Part shown: positions 33,043 to 41,032 of the stretch, one piece after another
How the letters are laid out: each line of letters begins with the position of its first letter
Numbering within the stretch: position 1 is the first letter of the stretch
Source: UBA1926 sp002337215
GTDB lineage: Bacteria > Planctomycetota > Phycisphaerae > Phycisphaerales > UBA1924
Length of the DNA: 46,494 nucleotides
Reading direction: 5' to 3'
Assembly: GCA_963973795.1 (NCBI GenBank)
Contig: CAXBAF010000028.1
Location: forward strand, 1-46,494
Position numbers and translations under genes: made by a program
The notes under the pieces: generated by a model
Told to the model about the DNA's origin: nothing
Databases searched by the model: none
The model's input: the letters and a program-made list of their open reading frames with translations, nothing else

Positions 33043-34194
33043 TTACGCCTCGGTACTCTGCGGTTTGGCGGGCTTGGGCGCCCGGATCGCGAGCACCTTG
33101 GCACGGATCTCGTTGAAGAGCTCGGGGTTGTCGCGCAGGAACTCCTTGGCGCGCTCCCGGCCTTGCCCCAGGCGGATCTCGCCGTAGCTGAACCACGAGC
33201 CCGCTTTCTCGCAGACCTTGGCTTCCACGGCGAGGTCGATCAGGTCGCCCGTTGCGCTGATGCCTTCGTTGAACATGATGTCGAACTCGGCGATGCGGAA
33301 GGGGGGCGCGACCTTGTTCTTCACGACCTTGGCACGCACGTGGTTGCCCACGTTCTCATCTCCGTCTTTGATCGCGCCGGTCCGGCGGATATCGATGCGG
33401 ACCGAGGAGTAGAACTTGAGTGCGCGCCCACCCGGCGTCGTCTCGGGGCTGCCGAACATGACGCCGATCTTCTCGCGGATCTGGTTGATGAAGATGACGG
33501 TGCAGTTCGAGCGGGCGATCACGCCGGTGAGTTTCCGCATCGCCTGGCTCATCAGCCGGGCCTGCAGGCCGACGTGGGTGTCGCCCATCTCGCCCTCGAT
33601 CTCGGCCCGGGGGATCAACGCCGCGACGGAGTCGATCACGATCACATCGACCGCGTTCGAGCGCACGAGCAGCTCGCAGATGTCGAGCGCCTGTTCCCCC
33701 GTGTCGGGCTGGCTGACGAGCAGGTCATCGATGTTGACCCCGAGCTTGCGGGCCCAGGACGGGTCGAGTGCGTGCTCGGCGTCGATGAACGCCGCGACGC
33801 CGCCCGTTTTCTGGGCGTGCGAAACGACGGTGAGCGCGAGGGTTGTTTTACCGGAGGATTCCGGGCCGAAGATCTCGACGATCCGCCCGCGCGGGATGCC
33901 GCGTCCGCCCAGCGCGAGGTCGAGCGAGAGGGCACCGGTGGAGATGCCGGGGATGGCGAGGTACGCGTCCTCATCGAGACGCATGATCGAGCCCTTGCCG
34001 AAGGACTTCTCGATCTGCCCCAGGGCCCGGTCGAGGGCCTGAGTCTTCTCTTTGCTGACGGGGGGTGGTGCCGGCTGGACGGGCTTGGTCTCGACGACTG
34101 CCACGGTTGGGGCGTCGGAGCCTGCCTTCGCGTCCTTCGCAGCTGCGGAAGAATCGGTGGACTGGTCCTTGGGCGCGGTCTTGGTGCGTGCCAT
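33043..34194 (-). CDS. recA: recombinase RecA
   Basis: 383-residue RecA, the ATP-dependent strand-exchange protein of homologous recombination and SOS induction. Walker A is GPESSGKT at 110-117; Walker B is DVIVIDSVAAL; the L1 and L2 loop regions and FINQIREKIGVMFGSPETTP are intact. Compared with E. coli RecA it has about 50 extra N-terminal residues, a low-complexity stretch rich in Ala, Lys, Pro and Thr. The C-terminal acidic tail is missing; it ends in RAPKPAKPQSTEA. The ATG at 34194 has AAGGAG ahead; an in-frame ATG at 34212 would put that site inside the gene. No LexA-type operator was recognised upstream. Confidence 0.97.
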   Translation of the reverse strand: MARTKTAPKDQSTDSSAAAKDAKAGSDAPTVAVVETKPVQPAPPPVSKEKTQALDRALGQIEKSFGKGSIMRLDEDAYLAIPGISTGALSLDLALGGRGIPRGRIVEIFGPESSGKTTLALTVVSHAQKTGGVAAFIDAEHALDPSWARKLGVNIDDLLVSQPDTGEQALDICELLVRSNAVDVIVIDSVAALIPRAEIEGEMGDTHVGLQARLMSQAMRKLTGVIARSNCTVIFINQIREKIGVMFGSPETTPGGRALKFYSSVRIDIRRTGAIKDGDENVGNHVRAKVVKNKVAPPFRIAEFDIMFNEGISATGDLIDLAVEAKVCEKAGSWFSYGEIRLGQGRERAKEFLRDNPELFNEIRAKVLAIRAPKPAKPQSTEA

Positions 34195-34571
34195 GTGGGG
34201 GCACTCCTTCATGTCTGACGCGCGGGGCCTCGGGCATCTTGCGGGAAACGAGCTCGCTTTGTGCATCGCTCTGACGAGCAACACACGAGGCCGACCACCC
34301 GATCCGCTCAGCCGTGCGGGCGCACGCTGGCCGACGCTTGCGGGCCGTTGATCCTCCATGAATCACGGTCCCGGCCGGGGGCGGCGTCGATCGCGGGCCC
34401 GGCACTCGGACAATACCAGCAACCGAACAGACAGGCAAGGGGTTTGGTCCGTTCGGGAGAAAAAAGGGTCAGGTTTTGTGGTTTGCCAAGCCCGACCCAC
34501 CAGTTGTGGGATTGTGCTGAATTCGTAATCCGATGTGACACAAATACTTACCGTTCCGGTTGGTGCGTTCC
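34195..34571. other. gene-free region upstream of recA
   Basis: 377 bases before the repeat pair, on the 5' side of recA. It should hold the recA promoter and any SOS operator. I see no clear GAAC-N4-GTTC or CTGT-N8-ACAG site. Confidence 0.4.
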
Positions 34572-34750
34572 CGATGCCACCAATCGGTGCCCGTCTTCGA
34601 CCCGAAGGGCGAAGGCGGCTTCCGACCTCGTCGGTTCGTGCTTCGCGGGGTCGAACCGCGGCACCAGGCGGCACAGTCGTGTGGAGAGGCGCGTTTGTGT
34701 CGAAAGCACGACTGCGCCGCGAAGCGCGGCGAGTCGTGGCACCCGGCGGG
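34572..34750. repeat. structured long repeat, copy 1
   Basis: About 180-bp unit that recurs 187 bp downstream. Two blocks are nearly identical between copies: one of about 41 bases beginning CCAATCGGTGCCCGTCTTCG and one of about 36 beginning CAGTCGTGTGGAGAGGCGCG, with a diverged middle. Each copy contains the perfect hairpin CGCCGCG-AAG-CGCGGCG (34715-34731 here). Several frames are open through it but none looks like protein. Confidence 0.75.
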
Positions 34751-34758
34751 TGGGCTTT

Positions 34759-34944
34759 CGATGTCGCCAATCGGTGCCCGTCTTCGACCCGAAGGGCGAA
34801 GGCGGCTGCTTCAATCAACCCCGTCCGTTCGTGGTTCGCCCGTTGGGTCGAACCACGGCACCAGTCGGCGCAGTCGTGTGGAGAGGCGCGTTTGTGTCGA
34901 AAGCACTACTGCGCCGCGAAGCGCGGCGAGTCGTGGCACCCGGC
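34759..34944. repeat. structured long repeat, copy 2
   Basis: Second copy of the unit at 34572, in the same orientation, with the same hairpin. The middle differs by substitutions and a few bases of length change. The copy ends at GTGGCACCCGGC, about 160 bases before the DUF2207 start codon. Confidence 0.75.
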
Positions 34945-35103
34945 TGGCACACGAGCGTTTGCGGGCGAGCGGTGTCCGGTACGCTCGGTGTGGTGCCCGA
35001 ACTCGGCACGAAAATGAGGTTTCTTGGTTCCCAATGAAGGTGGTGTCGTGGGAAAGCGTCGGGGGTCGGGGTACCGGTCTCTCGATGCGGGATGGAGCAG
35101 ACA

Positions 35104-37074
35104 ATGAAGATGCGCAGGGCATTGGCCGTGGCGATGATGCTGGGCGTCTTGGTGTGCGCGGTGCGCGCCCAGGGCTCGGGTGATGTCGCTGGTGTGACCG
35201 GGGGGGAGCGCATTCTCTCGTTCGCCAGCGACATCGTCGTCCGCGCGGATGGCTCCATGCTCGTCACCGAGACGATCACCGTCAACGCGCAGGGTCGTGA
35301 CATCCGCCGCGGGATCTACCGCGACTTCCCGACGATGTACGACGGGCCCTGGGGCCTGAAGACCAGCGTCCCGTTCGAGGTGACGCGCGTCACACGCGGC
35401 GATACCGACGAGCCCTTCGCGATCGAGCCACTCAGCAACGGCGTGCGCGTCCGCATCGGGCGGGAGGACGCGACGCTTCCCCCCGGCGAGCACACCTACA
35501 CGATCACCTACGAGACCGCCAAGCAGCTCGGCTTCTTCGAGGCCCACGACGAGCTCTACTGGAACGTGACCGGCACGGGATGGGCGTTCCCGATCGATCG
35601 CATCTCGGCGCGCGTGACGCTCCCCCAACCCGTCCCGGAGGCGGACCTCCGGCTCGATGCGTTCACGGGGACCGAGGGCTCGACCGCGCGCGATTTCACA
35701 TCGCGTGTCGAGGACGACGGGGCGATCGTTTTCGAGACGACGACGCCGCAGCCGCAGCACGGCAACATGACCATCGTCGTTGGCTGGCCGAAGGGCCTCG
35801 TCGATGAGGCTGCCGCGAAGGCCGCGGGCGGGTCGCTCTTGCGAGCGAACCTGTTCCTGATCCTCATCGGGGCGGGCGTGCTCGTGTCGTTCGTCTACCT
35901 GCATTTCCAGTGGATCCGCGTGGGGCGCGATCCTGTGAAGGGCCCCATCACGCCCAGGCTCGAACCTCCTGAGGGGCTGTCGCCCGGCGCGTGCCGCTAC
36001 CTGCACAAGATGCGGCACGACGACACCTGCTACGCCGCCGCCCTGTTCAACCTCGCGGTCGCGGGTGTTGTCGCGATCACCGCCGACAAGGACGAGTCGT
36101 ACGAGATCCAGCGTCTCGACCCCGAGGCGAGGCCCGCGTTCCCCGACGAGAAGAAGATCGCGAAGATCATCATCCCGAAGAAGGACGACGCCTCGTTCGC
36201 CTTCGATCAGAAGAACCACGAGAAGATCGGCTCATCGATCAAGGCCCAGGCGTCCTCGCTCAAGGACACCCACGGGCACCTGTTCGCCAAGAACCGCCGC
36301 CCGCTCTGGATCGGTGTGCTGATCGTTGTGGTCGCGTGGATCGCGGGTGTGCTCACGCTCCCGGGGTTCTCGATGGCGGTCGCGGGCTTCCTCTCTGTCT
36401 GGCTCGCCTTCTGGTCGGTCGCGTGTGTTGCGCTCGTCGTCGTGGCGGTGAAGTCGTGGCAGAACGTTGCCCGCGAGACGAACGCCTCCGGCATCGGCGG
36501 CGCGGTCTTCATGACGCTCTTCTCGATCCCCTTTCTCGGATTCTGGGGGTTCGGCATGTTCTTCCTCGCGAGCCAGACGGTGCTCTGGACGCCGGTTGTG
36601 CTGGGGCTCGCGTGCGTGCTGTTCGCGGTGTACGCGATCCTGCTCCCCGCGCCGAGCGTCGAGGGGCAGAGGCTCATGGACCACATCGAGGGGTTCGCGC
36701 TGTACCTGAAGGGCCGGGCGGGGGGCGACGCCTCGCGCGGGGCGGGCGGCATCGACGCCGACGAGTTCGAGCGTTGGCTCCCGTACGCCGTCGCGCTCGA
36801 CGCGAGCGAGGACTGGGCGGCCTACTTCGAGGGGGTGGTCGAATCGAAACTCCGCGAGGAAGGCGAACGGGAGATCGCGCGGCGTGAATGGAACCCGCAC
36901 TGGTTCCACGGGCCGCACCACCTGCTCCACCCGACCGCCTTCTGCGAATCCGTCGGCTCATCGCTCGCGAGCAGCGTGAGCTCGTCGTCGTCGGCTCCCG
37001 GGTCGTCCAGCGGGTTCAGCGGTGGTGGCTCGTCGGGCGGCGGAGGCGGTGGTGGTGGGGGCGGCGGCTGGTAG
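35104..37074 (+). CDS. DUF2207 membrane protein
   Basis: 656-residue membrane protein of the DUF2207 family. A signal peptide (MKMRRALAVAMMLGVLVCAV) is followed by the extracytoplasmic beta domain with family hallmarks FASDIVVRADGSMLVTETIT, RRGIYRDFPT and HDELYWNVTGTGWAFPI. A transmembrane helix near residues 250-270 (FLILIGAGVLVSFVYLHF) leads to a cytoplasmic part and three further hydrophobic segments (about 395-500). The C-terminus is a glycine/serine run ending in GGGGGGGGGGGW, typical of the family. Function is not established. The ATG at 35104 has GGAG six bases ahead; an ATG at 35092 would add only four residues. Confidence 0.9.
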   Translation: MKMRRALAVAMMLGVLVCAVRAQGSGDVAGVTGGERILSFASDIVVRADGSMLVTETITVNAQGRDIRRGIYRDFPTMYDGPWGLKTSVPFEVTRVTRGDTDEPFAIEPLSNGVRVRIGREDATLPPGEHTYTITYETAKQLGFFEAHDELYWNVTGTGWAFPIDRISARVTLPQPVPEADLRLDAFTGTEGSTARDFTSRVEDDGAIVFETTTPQPQHGNMTIVVGWPKGLVDEAAAKAAGGSLLRANLFLILIGAGVLVSFVYLHFQWIRVGRDPVKGPITPRLEPPEGLSPGACRYLHKMRHDDTCYAAALFNLAVAGVVAITADKDESYEIQRLDPEARPAFPDEKKIAKIIIPKKDDASFAFDQKNHEKIGSSIKAQASSLKDTHGHLFAKNRRPLWIGVLIVVVAWIAGVLTLPGFSMAVAGFLSVWLAFWSVACVALVVVAVKSWQNVARETNASGIGGAVFMTLFSIPFLGFWGFGMFFLASQTVLWTPVVLGLACVLFAVYAILLPAPSVEGQRLMDHIEGFALYLKGRAGGDASRGAGGIDADEFERWLPYAVALDASEDWAAYFEGVVESKLREEGEREIARREWNPHWFHGPHHLLHPTAFCESVGSSLASSVSSSSSAPGSSSGFSGGGSSGGGGGGGGGGGW

Positions 37075-37197
37075 CGGCTGGTCGTGGGACCCTCGGCTCG
37101 ATGAACTCCGGATCTCCGTGTCCCAAACCGCCTGCAAACAGCGTCGCGGCGCGCACGGCTCTAGGCTTGTTGCAACCCAGCAGGAGCCGACCGCGCC

Positions 37198-38919
37198 ATG
37201 GCAAAGCAGACCACACCCCAACCCGCCCCGTTCACCGAGACCTTCGCCGCCGACGAGGCCACGATCCGCACCGGGGGCGGGCCCAAGGCGATCGAACGCC
37301 AGCATAAGAAAGACCGCCTCACCGCCCGCGAACGCATCGCGAGGCTCGTCGATGCGCCAGAGAAGCAGACCAAGGACTTCGACCCTCATCGAGACGAGAT
37401 CCCGAACTTCACCGAGCTCGGCCTCTGGTCCGCCTACGAGATGTACACAGAGCACGGCGGGGCCCCCGCCGCGGGCGTCGTCACCGGCATCGGCGTGATT
37501 CATGGCAGGCGGCACATGATCATCGCCAACGACGCGACGGTGAAAGCGGGTGCGTTCTTCCCGATGACCTGCAAGAAGATCATCCGCGCCCAGCACATCG
37601 CTCGCAAGGCCCGCATGCCGCTGGTCTATCTGGTGGACTCCGCTGGCGTGTACCTGCCCCTGCAGGAAGACGTCTTCCCCGACACCGACGACTTTGGGCG
37701 GATCTTCTATCTGAACTCCGTGATCAGCGCCGAGGGCATCCCGCAGACCGCCGCGATCATGGGCTTCTGCGTCGCGGGGGGCGGCTACCTCCCCGTCCTC
37801 TGCGACACGCTGCTGATGACCGAGGGTTCGGGGCTCTATCTCGCGGGGCAGGCGCTCGTCAAGGCCGCGATCGGGCAGGAAGTGTCCGACGAGGAACTCG
37901 GCGGCGCGACCATGCACGCTGAGATCGCCGGCACGATCGACTTCAAAGAACCCGACGACGAATCGTGCCTCGTTCGGCTGCGCGAGGTGCTGGGCAAACG
38001 AGGCGATGCCGAGCACACCCCGAAGGAGCCGGCGGGCCTCTCCGCGTTCCGAGATGCCAACGAAATCAGGGGCATCTTCACCGACAAGCAGGGCGAGCAG
38101 TACGACGTCAAGGATCTCATTGCATGCGTCGTTGATGCGCGCACGCTTCCCAACAAGGACGGCCACGAGTCACTCGAGCCCGACTTCGACGAGTACAAGG
38201 CCGACTACGGCCGCTCGATCGTGTGTGGGTATGCCCGCATCGGAGGCCACGCCTGCGGCGTCGTCGCCAACCAGGTGCAGATCACGACGCAGACCGAGGC
38301 GGGGGGCAAGGCCGGCCCCCACAAGTCGCAGAACATGCCCCGCGTGATCTACGACGAGAGCGCCGACAAATCCGCCCGCTTCATCATGGACTGCAACCAG
38401 CGGAAGATCCCGCTCGTCTTCGTCCACGACACGACGGGGTTCATGGTGGGCCGCGACAGCGAGCAGGCCGGCATCATCCGCAGCGGCGCGAAGATGGTCA
38501 ACGCGATGTCCAACTGCGTCGTCCCCAAGATCGTGCTGATCACGGGGTCGAGTTACGGCGCGGGGAACTACGCGATGTGCGGCCGGGCGTTCGAGCCCTT
38601 CCTGAGTCTCGCCTGGCCGGGCAGCAAGTGCGCCGTCATGGGCGCGGCCCAGGCGACGGGTGTGCTCGCGATGATCGAGGAGCGCAGCCGGCAGCGCAAG
38701 GGCGAGGAGATCGACAAGGAGACGCACGAGCAGATCATGCAGGCCGTGCGGGATAGTTACAACGAGCAGCAGGACATCCGCCACGGGGCCGCGCGGGGGT
38801 GGGTCGACCGCCTGATCGATCCCGCGAAGACCCGCGACGAACTCATCGCGGCCCTCGAGTCGGCCCAGCAGGGGTGGGACTATTCGCCCGAGTTCAAGAC
38901 GGGTGTGCTGCAGGTATGA
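37198..38919 (+). CDS. acyl-CoA carboxylase carboxyltransferase beta subunit, MCC type
   Basis: 573-residue carboxyltransferase that moves CO2 from biotin to an acyl-CoA. Two crotonase-fold halves are seen: the N half with DSAGVYLPLQEDVFPDTDDF and the oxyanion-hole block CVAGGGYLPVL, and the C half with HDTTGFMVG, GSSYGAGNYAMCGRAFEP and WPGSKCAVMG. Sequence around VYLPLQEDVFPD is closest to methylcrotonyl-CoA carboxylase beta subunits, pointing to leucine degradation, but propionyl or other acyl-CoA substrates are possible. No biotin carboxylase/carrier gene is adjacent. The final 129 bases are duplicated at 39671-39799. Confidence 0.9.
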   Translation: MAKQTTPQPAPFTETFAADEATIRTGGGPKAIERQHKKDRLTARERIARLVDAPEKQTKDFDPHRDEIPNFTELGLWSAYEMYTEHGGAPAAGVVTGIGVIHGRRHMIIANDATVKAGAFFPMTCKKIIRAQHIARKARMPLVYLVDSAGVYLPLQEDVFPDTDDFGRIFYLNSVISAEGIPQTAAIMGFCVAGGGYLPVLCDTLLMTEGSGLYLAGQALVKAAIGQEVSDEELGGATMHAEIAGTIDFKEPDDESCLVRLREVLGKRGDAEHTPKEPAGLSAFRDANEIRGIFTDKQGEQYDVKDLIACVVDARTLPNKDGHESLEPDFDEYKADYGRSIVCGYARIGGHACGVVANQVQITTQTEAGGKAGPHKSQNMPRVIYDESADKSARFIMDCNQRKIPLVFVHDTTGFMVGRDSEQAGIIRSGAKMVNAMSNCVVPKIVLITGSSYGAGNYAMCGRAFEPFLSLAWPGSKCAVMGAAQATGVLAMIEERSRQRKGEEIDKETHEQIMQAVRDSYNEQQDIRHGAARGWVDRLIDPAKTRDELIAALESAQQGWDYSPEFKTGVLQV

Positions 38920-38959
38920 ACTCTACGTTCTGAGGTTCACGCCGCGTGAAGGGGAGCAA

Positions 38960-39664
38960 ATGGGATTCAATTTCTTGGCGGCCGGAATCGAGGAGATCAT
39001 GGAGCCGAGCGACGCCGATTCGCTTGCTTCCCTGATCCGTGCGAATGTGCCCGGTGACCCGCCGATCTCAAGGCCCGGATTCGAGTTCTGCATGCGTGAT
39101 GAGATCGGCTGGTCATGGTGGTCCGAGTTGCAGCAATACGCCGCGCAGCGCCTCGGTGAGGACCGCGTCCAAGCCCTGCTCGCGGTCGATGCGTGGACCG
39201 GCGCGTACCTCGATGTCGATCGTGACAGGCTGTTGCTCTGGCCTGACGGCGAGCCCGACGCGGATGCGTCGGAATCACAGCCAACGATCGAGGCTCTCGG
39301 GCATCAGCCTGTTTCGTTTATTTCTCGCATCTTGCGGTTTTTCGGGATCGGCCGATCTTCCGACGCGGAGCCGGACCCGGAAATCCGCGGGATGCTCGAC
39401 GCGATGGTTAGTTCTTTCGGCGCCCGCGAGGGTGAGTCCGGGGCGTTCCAGATCGCGAGTCTGCCGCGGCTCATCGGTGAGCTCAACGAGATCTTGGCGC
39501 ATGAGGGCATCGGTGCAAACGAAGAGAGCATTCGGCGAGCCCTTGCCGAGTATGAGAACGAAAATCGGTTCGATGACGATCCGCACATCCAATGCCTCTG
39601 TCACGCGTGGCTAACTTCGCAAGTCGCGATGGAGAATGCCTGTCCGATGTGGCTACTGAAATAG
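38960..39664 (+). CDS. hypothetical protein inside the carboxyltransferase duplication
   Basis: 234-residue acidic soluble protein without a signal peptide. Recognisable features are a tryptophan-rich stretch (DEIGWSWWSELQQYAAQRLG), the strands DAWTGAYLDVDRDRLLLWPD and a helical C-terminal half. No family is recognised. The ATG at 38960 follows GGGGAG closely; the frame extends upstream into the previous gene's stop region without a plausible start. The gene sits between the carboxyltransferase and a diverged copy of that gene's last 129 bases, so it arrived or was isolated by a duplication event. Confidence 0.65.
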   Translation: MGFNFLAAGIEEIMEPSDADSLASLIRANVPGDPPISRPGFEFCMRDEIGWSWWSELQQYAAQRLGEDRVQALLAVDAWTGAYLDVDRDRLLLWPDGEPDADASESQPTIEALGHQPVSFISRILRFFGIGRSSDAEPDPEIRGMLDAMVSSFGAREGESGAFQIASLPRLIGELNEILAHEGIGANEESIRRALAEYENENRFDDDPHIQCLCHAWLTSQVAMENACPMWLLK

Positions 39665-39670
39665 CGCAGC

Positions 39671-39799
39671 GCGCGGGGGTGCGTGGGCCGCCTGATCGAC
39701 CAGGCGAAGACCCGCGGCGAACTCATCGCGGCTCTCGAGTCGGCCCAGCAGGGGCGGGACTACACGCCCGAGTTCATGACGGGAGTGCTGCAGGTATGA
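39671..39799 (+). pseudogene. duplicated 3' end of the carboxyltransferase gene
   Basis: 129 bases matching 38791-38919 with 13 differences by hand count and no gaps, including the stop. It still reads RLIDQAKTRGELIAALESAQ and EFMTGVLQV in frame, but has no start or upstream domain. Its GTATGA end supplies the ATG of the following gene. Confidence 0.85.
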
Positions 39800-40323
39800 G
39801 CGGGGACCGTGATCCAAGAATCCCGGATATCGAGGGAGATATCGCCGGCCATGATCTCGGACGGGCGAAAGAACGACTCTGCTCGTTCTTGAACAACGAG
39901 GGCTATAACCCCGGCTTGTGCGCCGAGATCGGACACCTCTGCCGTCAGATGAGAGACCCGCGTGAGGCTGGCCGCTGGCTCTTTGTCAGCGACGACGATT
40001 CGACCGAAGCCGACCACTACATCGAGATGTTTCTCCGCCAACACAAGCGGAAGCCGGAGCAGATCGTCGCCCAGTTGCCCAGCCGGGCGAAACTCGTCGA
40101 CGAATCGGAGTATCCAGAGGTCGTCCGTGCTCGATTCGAGAAACTCAACCTCGCGAAACCGCTTGGTGAATACAAACGGTTTCGGCCCAGAACGAAACTG
40201 CAGCGGATGAAAGACGATGCCGCACGGCTCGGATGTTCACTTGTTCTCCTCGCGGTCGTCGCGACCTTCCTCGTTGGCCTCGCTCAGGTTGCGATCTGGA
40301 CCTGGTCCCTGGTTTCATCCTGA
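39796..40323 (+). CDS. DUF6584-like protein with C-terminal membrane helix
   Basis: 175-residue protein. The N-terminal part (LGRAKERLCSFLNNEGYNPG, RQMRDPREAGRWLFVSDDDS) resembles DUF6584-type helical proteins. A C-terminal hydrophobic helix (GCSLVLLAVVATFLVGLAQV) suggests tail anchoring in the inner membrane. Function unknown. Its ATG at 39796 overlaps the stop of the duplicated carboxyltransferase fragment. That means the original downstream gene of the carboxyltransferase may have been this one, with the 880-bp segment inserted between. No separate Shine-Dalgarno sequence is clear. Confidence 0.68.
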   Translation: MSGDRDPRIPDIEGDIAGHDLGRAKERLCSFLNNEGYNPGLCAEIGHLCRQMRDPREAGRWLFVSDDDSTEADHYIEMFLRQHKRKPEQIVAQLPSRAKLVDESEYPEVVRARFEKLNLAKPLGEYKRFRPRTKLQRMKDDAARLGCSLVLLAVVATFLVGLAQVAIWTWSLVSS

Positions 40324-40350
40324 CCACAGATACCAAGAATGGAGCAGCCA

Positions 40351-40812
40351 ATGCTGGCAAGCACAACCCGATCCGCCGGGATCATCGCCGCTTCCCTTAC
40401 CCTGGTCGGCTGCGCCGTGAATTCTGAAGAGTCGGCTGCGTCTCCACCTCTCCCCACCGGCTCTTGGACCCTCACCACCATCGACAACCAACCCCTCCCC
40501 GACCCCCTCCCGCCCGGCCTCCGCCCCATCACCCTCACCATCAACGACGCCGGCGCCGTCTCCGGCAGAGCCGGCGTCAACCAGTACTCCGGATCCGTCG
40601 ACACCGGCGCGTGGCAGAACCGCGAGATCGTTTTCGGCCCACTCGCCGTCAGCCGCATGGCCGGCCCGCCCGCCGCGATGTCGATCGAATCCGCCTACCT
40701 CGGCATGCTCGACGCGGTGCGCACGTTCGAGGTCGCCCCCGATCCGGCCGGTGTCACGCTCACACTCCGCGGCGATGCCGGCGACCTGCTCGTCTACGAA
40801 CGATCGGAATAG
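40351..40812 (+). CDS. META domain lipoprotein
   Basis: 153-residue predicted lipoprotein with lipobox LVGC near residue 22, followed by one META (HslJ-like) domain. Family features are GSWTLTTIDNQPLPDPLPPG at the start, SGRAGVNQYSGSV in the middle and LAVSRMAGPPAAMSIESAYL with LTLRGDAGDLLVYE at the end. The cysteine usual in AGCNxYSG is valine here. The ATG at 40351 has GGAG ahead; an ATG at 40339 would add four residues. META proteins of E. coli are linked to heat-shock and novobiocin resistance, but the role here is unknown. Confidence 0.85.
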   Translation: MLASTTRSAGIIAASLTLVGCAVNSEESAASPPLPTGSWTLTTIDNQPLPDPLPPGLRPITLTINDAGAVSGRAGVNQYSGSVDTGAWQNREIVFGPLAVSRMAGPPAAMSIESAYLGMLDAVRTFEVAPDPAGVTLTLRGDAGDLLVYERSE

Positions 40813-40827
40813 CCGACACCGTGCCCC

Positions 40828-40892
40828 GTGCCACTGACCCATCCTCGGGTCAGTGTGCTCCCGCGCTGACCTTCTGCGCAGGTCAGTGGCAC
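40828..40892. promoter_or_regulatory. nested palindromes upstream of ald
   Basis: GTGCCACTGACC (40828-40839) pairs exactly with GGTCAGTGGCAC (40881-40892). Inside lie two alternative hairpins: CACTGACCC/GGGTCAGTG (40832-40840 with 40847-40855) and CTGACCT/AGGTCAG (40866-40872 with 40880-40886). The outer and inner pairings exclude each other. It could be a dispersed repeat or an attenuator. The rest of the 220-base gap shows nothing. Confidence 0.6.
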
Positions 40893-41032
40893 AGATCGCA
40901 CGCCAACGCGTTCGTTCAAATCCCAACGCTTCCGGTCCAATCACTCCGGGCCTCGCCAACAAACCCGCCTTTCTGCTGGTCTGCCACAGCCCATCCCCTT
41001 GGCGCGCACCCCCGCCCCGGGTACAACCCACC

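Noticed and set aside
34261..35183. Open frames through the tandem long repeats
   Set aside because: Several overlapping frames on both strands are open at once because of base composition; the two copies conserve DNA blocks and hairpins, not one reading frame.
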